DNA from: CAWAQA01 sp963784065
GTDB taxonomy: Bacteria; Acidobacteriota; Vicinamibacteria; Vicinamibacterales; UBA2999
NCBI GenBank assembly: GCA_963784065.1
Contig: CAWAQA010000006.1
Location: forward strand, 576,211-640,210
Length of the DNA stretch: 64,000 nucleotides
Direction of reading: 5' to 3'
Part shown: piece by piece, positions 1-9,339 of the stretch
How positions within the stretch are numbered: position 1 is the first letter of the stretch
How the letters are laid out: each line of letters opens with the position of its first letter
Notes under the pieces: model-generated
Told to the model about the DNA's origin: nothing
Databases searched by the model: none
Seen by the model: only the letters and a program-made list of their open reading frames with translations
Translations under genes and position numbers: made by a program

Positions 1-1
1 G

Positions 2-172
2 ATCGCGCAGGCCGACCTGAGTCCGTGGCCCAATGCCACGCGCGCGGAGATACTGCGGCTCGTGCTGGAGCGTGAGCGCCGCGGGTACTTCGTGGTGGTC
101 GAGCGCGACGGGTGGACGCTGCTGCGCCGGACGCCGGCGCCCGCTAGCGCAGGAGACAGCTCGAGCCGATAG
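2..172 (+). CDS. C-terminal fragment of unrecognised protein
   Basis: The window opens inside this gene. Frame 2 reads 56 codons to a TAG at 170-172, seven bases before the next ATG. The fragment is rich in Arg, Glu and Leu and contains the stretch GYFVVVERDGWTLLRR. I recognise no family. The close spacing suggests co-transcription with the outer-membrane protein that follows. Confidence 0.4.
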   Translation: MAQADLSPWPNATRAEILRLVLERERRGYFVVVERDGWTLLRRTPAPASAGDSSSR

Positions 173-179
173 ACGACGC

Positions 180-995
180 ATGAAAATCCGCATGCGTACG
201 TCCGTCGTTCTGGCCGTCCTCTTGCTCGCCACCCGAGCCGAAGCGCAGTTCGCGGCGCCGGAGCCGATTGTCCCGGCCGAGGACTTCAAGGTGGAGCTGG
301 GACTCATGTTCTGGCAGCCGACGCCCGAGCTTTCGCTGACGACCGGTGACGACCGTGTCGGGACCGTCGATTTCGTGCAGGAGTTCGGGATCAGCGAGGA
401 GTCGTTCAGGGAGTTCCGCGCCGTGCTGAAGCCGGCGCGCAAGCACAAGATCCGATTCAGCTATCTCACGTTCAGGTACCACCAGGACGCCGTGCTCCAG
501 CGCACGATCACATTCCGGGACCTGACGTTCCCCGTGAGCGCCGACGCCAACGCCGACATCAACTGGGACTTATACCGCTTTGGCTACGAATGGGATTTCA
601 TCTCGCGCAGCCGGGGCTTCGTCGGGCTCATCACGGAGTTGAGCTTCAACCGCGTCGAAGCGGATGTCACCGCGACCGGTCAGGTGCTGGGACAGACGCA
701 GAGCCTCTCCGCGTCAGTGAATCAGGATGCGCCGGTACCGACCATCGGCGGCATCGCGCGCGGCTACCTTGGCCAGTACGTGTCAGTCACCAGTGAATTC
801 ACCGCGTTCAGGTACGAGGGCGACACGTTCCGCGGCAAACTCTACGACTTCGACCTCTACGGCGCCGCGCACCTGGGCAAGAACGTGGGCGCGCAGGTCG
901 GGTATCGTTCGATGACGGTCGATTTCCTCGTGGACAACGACGCCGGGGATTTGAAGATGAAGGGCCCGTACTTCGGGGGCTTCCTGCGCTTCTAG
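180..995 (+). CDS. predicted outer-membrane beta-barrel protein
   Basis: A 271-residue protein of unknown specific function. The ATG at 180 is chosen because it opens directly onto a signal peptide (basic start, hydrophobic stretch, likely cleavage after AEA near residue 22). The mature chain alternates polar and hydrophobic residues in many short strands and ends in Phe (GFLRF), the usual last residue of outer-membrane barrels. This implies a diderm host, unlike the right-hand part of the window. An outer-membrane barrel of a dozen or fewer strands is inferred; ligand or pore function cannot be read from the sequence. Confidence 0.7.
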   Translation: MKIRMRTSVVLAVLLLATRAEAQFAAPEPIVPAEDFKVELGLMFWQPTPELSLTTGDDRVGTVDFVQEFGISEESFREFRAVLKPARKHKIRFSYLTFRYHQDAVLQRTITFRDLTFPVSADANADINWDLYRFGYEWDFISRSRGFVGLITELSFNRVEADVTATGQVLGQTQSLSASVNQDAPVPTIGGIARGYLGQYVSVTSEFTAFRYEGDTFRGKLYDFDLYGAAHLGKNVGAQVGYRSMTVDFLVDNDAGDLKMKGPYFGGFLRF

Positions 996-1068
996 TCGGC
1001 CGTTCCCGTACACGAACCACAGAGACGCAGAGACACAGAGCGCAGGACATCTCTGTGCCTCGTCGTAG

Positions 1069-1088
1069 GGGCCGGCTCTAGCCGGCCC
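1069..1088. repeat. intergenic palindrome, 9-bp arms
   Basis: Perfect inverted repeat GGGCCGGCT-CT-AGCCGGCCC between two convergent genes. It follows a short purine-rich tract at 1018-1060 (cacagagacgcagagacac) of a kind scattered in many bacterial genomes. The hairpin could end transcription from both sides, but no T-run follows, so I read it as an interspersed repeat first. Confidence 0.6.
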
Positions 1089-1092
1089 GTCG

Positions 1093-1845
1093 TTACCCGG
1101 CCCTCTTCTTCCTCGCCACCACCAGCAACGAGCTTCCAACCGGCATCGGAACGCGGCGCGCGAGCGCCGCTTCTCCTCTGACGATTGCCGTCAGCGCCGC
1201 GTTGACTGGCGCCGCCGGCACGCCGATGTCCGCATCGGCCCGCGGTTCGCGGAACGGCCGGGTGAGGCGTTGTGCGACGCGCACGCCGAGCATCAGCGGA
1301 AAGACCGACGCGAACAGAAACGACACGCGCAACGGCTCGAGACCCGCCTGCTCTGCCAGCGCGCGTGCCGTGGCGGGCGTATACCGCCGCTCCTCCTGCC
1401 AGAACTCCGCGTGATCGCCGCGCAGCATCTCCAATGCCGCGAGCGTCAGCACCACGGCGCCGCCGCGCCTGGTCACTCGCGCCATCTCCGCAACCGCAGC
1501 GCGATCGTCCCTCACGCACTGCAGCACGTCGAAGCACGTGGTGACGTCGAACGTCTCTGCGCGGAAGGGAACGCGCGTGATGTCCGCGCGAACGAGTGGG
1601 CCTCCCGAGACGCGCGCCTTGGTCAGGCTGGTGGGTGCGAGATCGAAGGCGAACACACGGCCGTGAGGGCTGAGCAGCGACAGGTTGTGACCGGTCCCGG
1701 CGCCGCAGTCGAGGAGCCGCAGGCCGGGACGGCCGGCGGCGATCTCGGCGATGACCGGTGCGACGAAGCTGCGGAAGCCGCGGAACCAGAAATGCGAAGC
1801 TTCGGCGCGGGCCGTCAGCTCCAGCAGGTCCTCGTTCTTCAGCAC
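1093..1845 (-). CDS. class I SAM-dependent methyltransferase
   Basis: A 250-residue Methyltransf_11-type enzyme. Motif I is LLDCGAGTGHNLSLL (about residues 44-58), the acidic ribose-binding residue is in FAFDLAP, motif IV is FDVTTCFDVLQ, and RRGGAVVLTLAALEML is the post-motif strand. The N-terminus (SHFWFRGFRSFVAPVI) matches a subgroup that often acts on lipids or glycans. The substrate is unknown. It is convergent with the barrel gene and runs in the same direction as the transglycosylase upstream, 90 bp away. Confidence 0.85.
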   Translation of the reverse strand: MLKNEDLLELTARAEASHFWFRGFRSFVAPVIAEIAAGRPGLRLLDCGAGTGHNLSLLSPHGRVFAFDLAPTSLTKARVSGGPLVRADITRVPFRAETFDVTTCFDVLQCVRDDRAAVAEMARVTRRGGAVVLTLAALEMLRGDHAEFWQEERRYTPATARALAEQAGLEPLRVSFLFASVFPLMLGVRVAQRLTRPFREPRADADIGVPAAPVNAALTAIVRGEAALARRVPMPVGSSLLVVARKKRAG

Positions 1846-1935
1846 GGGCCGCGGAGGCGCCGAGACGCGGAGCTCATTCCGGCCGATGTCTCCGCGTCCC
1901 CGCGTCTCCGCGGCGACGTGGAAGCGGGAGGGGCA

Positions 1936-4154
1936 TCAGTCGGTCCGACGTGTCGCGGCCGGCCGCATGTTGACCGGCGCGAGGATGCCGCCACCGTAGA
2001 GGCGGCGGTAGTCTTCCGCGGTCCCGAGGATGCGCTTCACGTAGGTCTGCGTCTCCGCGAACGGGATGCTGTCGATGAACTCGTCCTGGGCCAGACCCGG
2101 CGATTCCTTCAGCCACCGCACCACGCGGCTCTCGCCCGCGTTGTAGCTGGCCAGCGCGAAGTGGGCGCCGCCAAACCGGTCCATCAGTTCCTTGAAATAG
2201 AGCGTGCCGATACGGACGTTCGTCTCCGCGTTGGTCAGCGAGGCGGTGGTGAACCGGATCCCGAGCTTCCGCGCGTAGCGGCGGCCGGTGCTGGGGATCA
2301 CCTGCATCAGGCCGTACGCGTTGGCGTGCGAGCGGATCTCCGCGGTGAACGTGGACTCCTGCGCCATCAACGCCGCGATCAGATACGGGTCGAGCTTGTG
2401 CAGGTCCGAGTACTTCTTGATGAGCGGCCAGTAGTCGAGCGGAAAGATGATGCGCAGCACGTCCGGCGGCATCGTTTCACCGCCGGCCGCCATGAACTGC
2501 GGATACGCACGGCGCATCGTGGTGATCGCGCCGCGCAGGGCGTTGAAGCGCTCGGTCGCCTTGAGGCCGAGCCCCTGCTGGTGGCGGATCCACGCCGAGG
2601 TCGCCTGCAGCACCGGCTCATCGCCCCACACCCGCTGCGCGTACTGCACTTCGCGGAGCGCGTCGTCGTAGAGGGCGGCCGCCGCGAGCGCCCTGATCAG
2701 CGAATCGGTCGCCAGATCGGTCGAGCCGGACGTCGACGCCACCGTGCGTTCGGACGAGACGGCGCGCTGCACGTCCGGCTCGCGGCGCGCGTCGAGGCGC
2801 TTGGCCGCCTCGCGGCCGTAGTACGAGTTCTGATAGTCGGCGACGACCAGACGGTAGCGGACGGCCGCGGTCGCCGGCTCACCCATCTGCTCGCGCGCCC
2901 GGGCGGCCCAATAGAGCCACGCCGGCCGATTGTCGGCGCGCGGGAAGTTCTGGGCCGCGGACTCGAACAGGCCGGCGGCCTCTGCGAAGTCGCCGCTCCG
3001 GTACGACCACCAGCCGGCCTTCCACGCCGCGCGCTCGGCGTAGCGGCTCTTCGGAAATTTTCGATACAGCTCGCGGAAGACGCGATCCGCCTCGGCGTCG
3101 TCGTCGATCATGACGTAGTGCGTGGCGAGGTTGTTCAACGCCTCCGCCGCCCACTCGGTGTTCGAGTGATCCTCCACCAGGTCGCGGGCGAGCGCGACGT
3201 AGGTCGCGTGGTCGCCGAGCGCGCGCGTCGCGGTGAGGTGGAAGAACCGTGCTTCCGCCTCGCGCGATCCGCCCTTGAGGAACGGCCGCAGTGCGTCGCG
3301 GGACGCGCGATACCGATCGAGGTAGTAATCCGACTCGGCCAGGCGCAGCGCGATCAGCTCACGGTCGTCTCCCGACGCCGCGCGCGCCAGCGGCGCAAAC
3401 GCCGCGCGCGCCTGCGCCCAACGCCGCGCGCTGAACAGGCGCTCGGCGCGGGCCAGCTCCCGCTTGAATCGATCCGGCGGTACGAGCGATGCCGCCTCGA
3501 GACGCTCCATCCCCGACTGCGCCTCCGACGCCTGCCCGCTCAGCGGAAAGTCGTAGTACACGCGGCGGTATGCGGTGAGGGCCTTCTCGCGATCGCCCGC
3601 CGCTTCCGCGGCGCGTCCGAGGCGGACGAAGATTTCTTCAGGCTCACTCAGCTTCTCGTCGCTCAGGTCCTCGAGCTGCTCGAGGGCGGCCTTCGTGTCG
3701 CGCGCAGACATCGCGATATCGGCAAGCTGCAACGGCACCGCTTCCTCGAGATATCCGGCCGGGTCGCGCTTGTCGAGGGCGGTAAGAACGGCCTGCGCCT
3801 CGTCGAGCCGGCCGAGGCCCGCGAGCGCAACGCCGGTGTAGGTACTGCGCGTAAGCCGCGAGGGGCGTCGTCTGGAGATCGGCGCCGCGGACGAGCGGCA
3901 GGCCGGCGGTGTACTGGCCGTCGGCGATCAATTTCACGCCGCGGGCAAACCGCGCCGTCGGACTGTTCTCGCGCGCCGCCGCCGTGCGGGCCGCTTCGTC
4001 GGGAACGAGCCAGAACAAGGATGGCTGCGCCGGCAGGGGCGTGTGCGTCGTCGGAGTGAGCCGCGGCGCCTCGCTCGTGCTTTGCGCCCGCAGGCCGATT
4101 CTGGCCCGTAGAGGCGATGGCGAGAGCGAGAACCAGTAGTAACGAACGTCTCAC
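1936..4154 (-). CDS. soluble lytic murein transglycosylase (Slt-like), frameshifted
   Basis: Cleaves the MurNAc-GlcNAc bond of peptidoglycan in the periplasm to form 1,6-anhydro ends. The C-terminal GH23 domain has the catalytic Glu in MAQESTF, then YGLMQVIPSTGRRYA and LASYNAGESRVVRW. The central part is a long helical superhelix of TPR-like repeats, as in Slt70. The GTG start at 4154 opens a signal peptide (RRSLLLVLALAIA). One extra base near 4090 and one near 3841 break the frame: AQY must continue with YTGVALAGLGRLDEAQ to join the main frame. The start codon overlaps the stop of the upstream gene (GTGA), so the two are probably translationally coupled. Confidence 0.85.
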
Positions 4155-5288
4155 TGCACACTCCTGTCGTGGCTCAGATCGGCCACGGCATCGTGCGAAG
4201 CCCGTGCCATGTGAGGCGGCAACGAGAGTCCGAGTGCCTGCTGGACCGTCAGTCCTTCGAGAACCTTGCTGGCGTGACGGGCCAGCACGTCGAGCGTCAG
4301 GGACCACCGGCCGGTGTCATTGCGCCGCCGGCCGGGTGATCCGCATACAGGACCGCCACGGCAGCGCCGCCAACGACGATGGGCAGGGCATGTGCGGAAC
4401 GCGCACCACCTGCGGCGTCCAACGCGAAGGCCGGTAATCCCGCTCCTTCACTGGCCGGTAAACCCGCTCCTGTCACTCGTATCGGCGGGACTGCGCGTTT
4501 CTGCAGAGCCGGCGCGGAGCGCCACGGCAAGAAATCCGGCGTTGGCGAGCTCGACCGTCACTTCGCGCGCGTGCGGCGCCGCGTCGCCGAAGCCGAGCAG
4601 GCTCCATCCGACGAGCTGATCGCCCTTGCTAACGAGCACGGCCACCCGGTCGGCCTCCCGAGCCGCCGCCTGCGCGAGCTCGTCGAGCACCTCGCCCAGC
4701 GACCGTGCCTCGTCGAGCATTCGCACAGCATGTACCAGGCGGCTGGCCCGCTCATGCTCGGCCTGCCGGCTGCCTGCCCGCGCCTGCTCTACCGCTTCTT
4801 CGTGTTTCCGGTCAGCGTTTTCGGCGGCGGCGCGCCGCGCGTCGTCCCGTTCGCGTCCGGTCTGGGTGAGACGGTGTTCGGTATCGCTCAGCCGCTGCTG
4901 CAGCTCGGCGACGCGCTCGTCCGCCGCCCGCTGCACATCGTCAACCTGGGTCTGGGCGATGCGACGCGCGTCATCGATCTCCGCCTGGGCCTTGAGTCCG
5001 GCGTCGGTCAGTGCGCGCCGCAGATTACCGATCTGTTCCTCGGAAGAACGGCGCACGTCGTCGGTGTGTCGCTGTGCGGCGTCGCGAATGTCGGCGAGCT
5101 GCGCGTGAGCCTTTTGACGAACTTCGGCGGCCGCAGCCTCAGTGGCCTGGGCCACGGCGCGGGTACGCTCCTCCGTTGCCGCGCGCAGCAGATCGTGCGC
5201 GAAGGCGCGGAGGTCGGATTCCAGGTGACCCCGGACGCCAGCGAGCGCCCGATCGAGCGCCTGGCGGACCTAGATCGTCGAGCGACAC
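4151..5288 (-). CDS. coiled-coil protein with GAF-like C-terminal domain, frameshifted
   Basis: Function unknown. The first 150 residues form a long coiled coil rich in Ala, Glu, Gln and Arg (for example ELQQRLSDTEHRLTQTG). After this comes a globular part beginning VRMLDEARSLGEVLDELAQA and containing VAVLVSKGDQLVGWSLLGFG, which resembles a GAF sensory fold. The GTG at 5288 gives VSLDDL, which joins VRQALDRALAGVRGHLESD after removal of one base near 5271. Further single-base shifts near 4490 and 4315 lead to a C-terminus ending at 4151. It overlaps the transglycosylase start, suggesting a cell-envelope role. That link is inference. Confidence 0.55.
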
Positions 5289-5312
5289 GTCAGCAATTAT
5301 ACAGTCCGCGAT

Positions 5313-5332
5313 CTTCCGCCTGAAGGCGGAAG
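5313..5332. repeat. palindromic repeat, copy 1 (TGAA loop)
   Basis: Perfect inverted repeat CTTCCGCC-TGAA-GGCGGAAG. Read through in one frame it gives FRLKAEAT, a string I associate with spurious reading frames in Vicinamibacteria genomes. Copy 2 lies 230 bp away in opposite orientation. Confidence 0.75.
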
Positions 5333-5359
5333 CCACAGCCGTTCTTGTGTTCACACGCG

Positions 5360-5456
5360 GCCTCAGGGCTCAGGAATCGGGGCTCAGGGCTGTCTCGGGC
5401 CCGAGGCTTACGCCTCTGACCTGAGCCCTGGGCCCTGATTCCTGGGCCCTGAAGCC
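5360..5456. repeat. large imperfect inverted repeat
   Basis: Left arm about 5360-5392 (contains ctcagggctcaggaatcggg) and right arm about 5419-5456 (contains gggccctgattcctgggccc) are near reverse complements. The centre holds two smaller palindromes, CTCGGGCCCGAG at 5394-5405 and GAGGC-TTAC-GCCTC at 5403-5416. No coding potential. It is a non-autonomous repeat in an intergenic gap. Confidence 0.6.
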
Positions 5457-5478
5457 CGACCTTCAGGTCCGTTCGTAG

Positions 5479-5499
5479 AGGCGGACTTTAGGTCCGCCT
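5479..5499. repeat. palindromic repeat, third type
   Basis: Perfect 8-bp arms AGGCGGAC-TTTAG-GTCCGCCT preceded by cgtag. The same cgtag-plus-hairpin arrangement occurs at about 1064-1088 (cgtagggg followed by another palindrome), so the two may be members of one family with varied stems. Confidence 0.6.
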
Positions 5500-5543
5500 G
5501 GTACAGGTCCCCCTGCGCCAGTCCGCCACCCCCGGTCCTGTGG

Positions 5544-5563
5544 CTTCCGGCTTCAGCCGGAAG
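5544..5563. repeat. palindromic repeat, copy 2 (inverted)
   Basis: CTTCCGGC-TTCA-GCCGGAAG, the reverse-complement orientation of the copy at 5313-5332 with one compensatory pair changed in the stem (C-G for G-C). It sits four bases downstream of the GT2 gene stop, where a hairpin could protect the 3' end of the mRNA. Confidence 0.7.
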
Positions 5564-5567
5564 AACC

Positions 5568-6671
5568 CTACCCGGGCGAGTACTCGCCTGGCACCTGCTC
5601 GCGACGAAGCGGCAGCAGCGTCAGACGGGTCGGTTGTGACGCCCGGAGGTTGAGGCTCGCGTCGCTGTAGGCGGGAAACTCGCGCAGCGCATCGGCGAAA
5701 AGCGAGTTGGCCTCGGCCGTCCGGCCGAGCGCCGCCAGCACCACGCCGAAGTTGTTCAGCAACTCCGGAACACCTGCCTCGTCGTACGCCTGCCGCAGCG
5801 GATCGAATGCCTCTGCATGACGGCCCAGCGCCGCGAGGAGCGTGCCGCGGTGGAACTCGCGCCGCGAGCCGGGCGGAAGCGTGTCCAGCCAGGCGAGGGC
5901 AAGCGCGTAATCTCCCCGCAGCGTCAGGAACGGCATCATGCCCCACGCGATCGTTCGCTCGTGGTACCCGGCGGACCGGTACAGGCGTTCGACCGCCTGC
6001 GGCGAATGCTTCCGCAGCATGGCCTGCGTAATGGGCGCGTCGGCGTGCCCCGTGGCGCGCATCGGTTCAACCTGGAACTGCCGATAGCCCGCTTGCCGTG
6101 CGACCACGATCCCGCGGCCGGCAGCGATCGATCGGAGCACGAAGTCATACTCCTCGGCGCCTGGCAGGCCGGCGTCGAACCCGATCTCGCGCGCAGCCGC
6201 CGTGCGAAACGCGGGGACGCCGATCCCGGGCAGATAATTCCGCTCGAAGAGGCGCACCATCTGCCTGCGCCCGCCGAGCAGCGCCGGCATCTCGAGGCGC
6301 CTGATGAATGCGCCGGTGGCGCCGTCGTGCAGGTCGATCTCGTCGAACGCCAGGTCGGCCGCGTGCGACTCGAGCTGCTCGACGAGTCGTGCCGCGCGTC
6401 CGGGCAGCAACTCGTCGCCGGCATCGAGCCACGCGCCGAACGGCGTCGTGATGCGATCCAGACCCATCTGCCGCGCAGCTCCCCGCGTCGCCCCGTTTGC
6501 TGCGGCGAGAACAACAAGGTCGTCGCCCTGACGCCGCGCTTCTTCGCTCGTGCCATCCTCCGAGGCGTGGTCGATGACGATGATCTGCGAAGGCTGCTGC
6601 GCGCGCGCCGAACGAATGGCGCGAGCGACGGTGTCGGATGCGTTCCGAGCCAGGATGAGGACGGTGAGCAT
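5568..6671 (-). CDS. GT2 family glycosyltransferase with TPR-like C-terminus
   Basis: Inverting GT-A glycosyltransferase expected to move a sugar from a nucleotide donor. The N-terminus is MLTVLILARNASDTVARAI; the nucleotide-binding region includes IIVIDHASEDGT; the metal-binding acidic motif is in AWLDAGDELLPGRA; and LPGAEEYDFVLRSIAAGRG matches the ED-type acceptor region. After about residue 260 come helical repeats (GTLLAALGRHAEAFDPL, LNNFGVVLAALGRTAEA) like TPRs. I start at 6671 because residues upstream of this Met do not fit the fold. Acceptor unknown. It diverges from the methyltransferase operon at 6780. Confidence 0.8.
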   Translation of the reverse strand: MLTVLILARNASDTVARAIRSARAQQPSQIIVIDHASEDGTSEEARRQGDDLVVLAAANGATRGAARQMGLDRITTPFGAWLDAGDELLPGRAARLVEQLESHAADLAFDEIDLHDGATGAFIRRLEMPALLGGRRQMVRLFERNYLPGIGVPAFRTAAAREIGFDAGLPGAEEYDFVLRSIAAGRGIVVARQAGYRQFQVEPMRATGHADAPITQAMLRKHSPQAVERLYRSAGYHERTIAWGMMPFLTLRGDYALALAWLDTLPPGSRREFHRGTLLAALGRHAEAFDPLRQAYDEAGVPELLNNFGVVLAALGRTAEANSLFADALREFPAYSDASLNLRASQPTRLTLLPLRREQVPGEYSPG

Positions 6672-6779
6672 GTGGCAGACGCGCAGTCGGTGAACTAATG
6701 GTATTTCGTGAGTGCCTGCGCCGGGAATCACGCGTCGCCATGCCACGGTCTGTCGGCGGGTGTTCTATGATCTGGGCCT

Positions 6780-8009
6780 GTGGGACCTTCTCCCGTGCAA
6801 GGATGTCAACTGTGCGCCGCACCCGCCGTGCATCATGTGTTGGACCTCGGTCCTCAGCCCATCTGCAACCGGTTCCTCACGCGGCCCGACGAGCCTGAAC
6901 ACACCGAACCCCTGGTGCTCGCCGTGTGTGAGCGTTGCGGCCTCGCGCAGCTGGCGGCGGGACCCTCCGCCGCGGAACTGCGTCCGCGTTCCGCCTGGAT
7001 CACCTACACGGAACCAGAAGCCCACGTCCCGAAGCTGGCGTCGACGCTCGCGGCACTGCCGGCCATGTCGAGGGACGCGCGCATCCTCGGGATTAGCGTG
7101 AAGGACGATTCGCTGCTCGAGTGCCTGAGGGACCGAGGCTTCACCCGCTGTCACCGCCTCGAGCCGCGCGCGGACCTCGACATCGAGGAGCCGGGGGCAG
7201 GCGTCGAAAGCGTCCAGGCGCGGCTGACAGCCGACCGCGCGGCGGCGCTGGCCGAGCGCCATGGCCCGGCTCAGGTGGTGGTCGCCCGCCACGTGCTCGA
7301 GCACGCCCATTCCCTTCCGGTCTTTCTCGACGCGCTCATGCGGCTGCTCGCGCCCGGCGGATATTTGGTACTCGAAGTGCCGGACTGCCAGGCGGCCTTC
7401 GATCTGTGCGACTACACGACGATCTGGGAGGAGCACACGCTCTACTTCACGCCGGCGACATTCCGTACCGTGTTCGACGCGGCGGGAATGTCCCTGGCTT
7501 CCTTCGACGTCTTCCCGTATCCGCTCGAGAACTCGCTCGTCGGCATCGGACAACTCGCCACCGCCTGCCCCACCGTCGTCGCGCACGCGCAGACCGCCGG
7601 GCGGGAGCGCGGACGGCTAGAGGCATTCGGACGCGGCTGGGGGCAGCAGCGCGAATCGCTGCAGCAGTTCCTCGGCGCTTTCCGCGACCGCGAGGGTGAG
7701 GTCGCCCTGTTCGGCGCAGGACACCTCGGGTGTGCCTTCGTCAACTTCCTGCGGCTGGACGGGTGCGTGACCTTCGCGGTGGACGACAACCCGCACAAGC
7801 AGGGTCTGTTCCTGCCGGGATCGCGACTGCCAATTCGTCCGTCCTCGAGTCTCGACGACGAGCGCGTGCGAATGTGTCTCCTGGCGGTGAGCCCTGCCGC
7901 CGAGGCGGCGCTTGCCGAGCGTCATCGCGCCTTCGAGTCCCGCGGCGGCCTCCTGGCTTCGATCTTTCCTTCCAGTTCCCGGGCACTACGCGCCGCCCGG
8001 CCGGCATGA
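6780..8009 (+). CDS. three-domain C-methyltransferase-like protein
   Basis: 409 residues with the layout of TylCIII-type sugar C-methyltransferases. There is an N-terminal zinc site (CQLC near residue 9 and CERC near 55), a central Rossmann methyltransferase domain, and a C-terminal Methyltransf_14 domain (VALFGAGHLGCAFVNFLRL, FAVDDNPHKQGLFLPGS). ARHVLEHAHSLPVFLDAL and APGGYLVLEVPDC match the family, but the SAM-binding loop reads ILGISVKDDSLL and lacks the usual acidic/Gly-rich motif seen in the paralogue at 9340. It may therefore bind SAM poorly or act as a partner subunit. GTG start at 6780. First gene of the operon. Confidence 0.8.
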   Translation: MGPSPVQGCQLCAAPAVHHVLDLGPQPICNRFLTRPDEPEHTEPLVLAVCERCGLAQLAAGPSAAELRPRSAWITYTEPEAHVPKLASTLAALPAMSRDARILGISVKDDSLLECLRDRGFTRCHRLEPRADLDIEEPGAGVESVQARLTADRAAALAERHGPAQVVVARHVLEHAHSLPVFLDALMRLLAPGGYLVLEVPDCQAAFDLCDYTTIWEEHTLYFTPATFRTVFDAAGMSLASFDVFPYPLENSLVGIGQLATACPTVVAHAQTAGRERGRLEAFGRGWGQQRESLQQFLGAFRDREGEVALFGAGHLGCAFVNFLRLDGCVTFAVDDNPHKQGLFLPGSRLPIRPSSSLDDERVRMCLLAVSPAAEAALAERHRAFESRGGLLASIFPSSSRALRAARPA

Positions 8010-8567
8010 ACGGCGGTCGCATGCGCACTAGAGTGGAGAGCCAGGAAGTCCTCTACGCGGACGAGCCGCTCGTCACGGTGGAGCGCGCCGACATCGAGTC
8101 GCTGAAGGCGCGCGCCGGCGGCAATCCGCGGCGGCGGAATCAGACTCTGCACGCACGTGTCCCCGGAAGACCGCGTGCACGAAATGCTGATCGTCCACAC
8201 GTCCGACGCCTACGTCCGCCCTCACAAGCACCTCGACAAGGTGGAGTCGTTCCACGTCATCGAAGGACAAGGCCGGATTGTGATATTCGACGAGGAGGGG
8301 CACGTCGAACAGGTGATCCCGATCGGGAACTACGGGTCCGGCCGCTGCTTCTACTATCGACTCTCGTCGGCCAGTTTCCACACCGTGCTCATCGACTCGC
8401 CGGCCCTGGTCTTCCACGAAACCACGAACGGACCGTTCCGGCCGCTCGAGACCGTGTGGGCGCCATGGTCCCCGCCCGAATCGGACCATGCCGCCTGCTC
8501 CGCGTACGCAGACGAGCTGCGCCGTGTGGCCGGGGAGATCGGAACGAAGGGCCGGGCCGAGGCGTGA
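8006..8567 (+). CDS. WbuC-family cupin, one frameshift
   Basis: Small metal-binding cupin of the WbuC type, found in O-antigen and capsule clusters; the exact reaction is not settled. Cupin motif 1 is YVRPHKHLDKVESFHVIEGQG (its central part supplies His and Glu ligands). The stretch RRRNQTLHA joins VSPEDRVHEMLIVHTSD only if one base near 8150 is corrected. The ATG at 8006 overlaps the preceding stop (ATGA), and the 3' end overlaps the next start by 4 bases, so translation is coupled on both sides. Confidence 0.75.
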
Positions 8568-9323
8568 GCGGACACGTGCTCGTCGTCGGCGGCACGCGCG
8601 GCATCGGTCGCGCCGTCGTGCTGGCGCAGCACGCGGCCGGCCGCACGCTGTCGGTCGTCGGCGCGCACGCTGCCGAGGGGGCGATTGCGGCTGCCGGTGT
8701 CGAGTACCTGGATCGCCGATCTGACCGACGCCGCCGGACGGACGCGCGTGCTGTCCGACATCGTGCAGCGGCGGGGCAAGCTGACCCACCTCGTATTCCT
8801 GCAGCGGTTCAGGGGCCAGGACGACCCGTGGCAGGGAGAACTGGATACCAGCCTGACCGTGACCCGCGCGATCGTCGAACAGTGCGCCGGCGAATTCGAC
8901 GGCCGGCCCGAGAACTCGATCGTCATGGTCGGCTCCGTCGCGGCGCGTTTCATCGCTGGTGAACAGCCCCTCGGCTATCACGTCGCCAAAGCGGCGCTCG
9001 AGCACATGGCGCGCTACTATGCCGTCGCGCTCGGGCCGCGCGGCATCCGCGTCAACTGCGTCTCGCCGTCGACGGTCCTGAAGGAGGAGTCCGCGGACTT
9101 CTACCGCGCCCGGCCGGACATCGGGGACCTGTACCGGCGCGTGATCCCGCTCGGCCGGATGGGGACGGCGGAGGAAGTCGCGTCGGTCGTCGGCTTCTTC
9201 TGCAGCCCGGCCTCGTCGTTCGTCACCGGCCAGGCCCTGGTCGTCGACGGCGGCGTGTCCGTCCTGGGACAGGAAGCGCTCGCCCGCCGACTGGCTCTTC
9301 CGGACGAGCGGAACGCCATATGA
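8564..9323 (+). CDS. short-chain dehydrogenase/reductase, one frameshift
   Basis: Classical SDR expected to use NAD(P)H on a carbonyl or alcohol. Cofactor motif VVGGTRGIGRA is near the GTG start at 8564. The catalytic Tyr and Lys are in GYHVAKAALEHMARYYA, with the Ser in VMVGSVAAR. The C-terminal GRMGTAEEVASVVGFFCS and VTGQALVVDGG are typical of FabG-like enzymes. A single-base error near 8712 (VEYL to IADLTDAAGRTR) splits the frame. Substrate probably the sugar or polyketide handled by this operon. Confidence 0.8.
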
Positions 9324-9339
9324 CGCGTCATCGTCGAGC

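Noticed and set aside
1270..4059. 929-codon open frame on the plus strand
   Set aside because: It is antisense to the transglycosylase, whose motifs are unmistakable; long stop-free antisense frames are expected at this GC content.
5360..5456. possible CRISPR array
   Set aside because: The repeated ctcaggg units are inverted, irregularly spaced and lack unique spacers; no cas genes are nearby.
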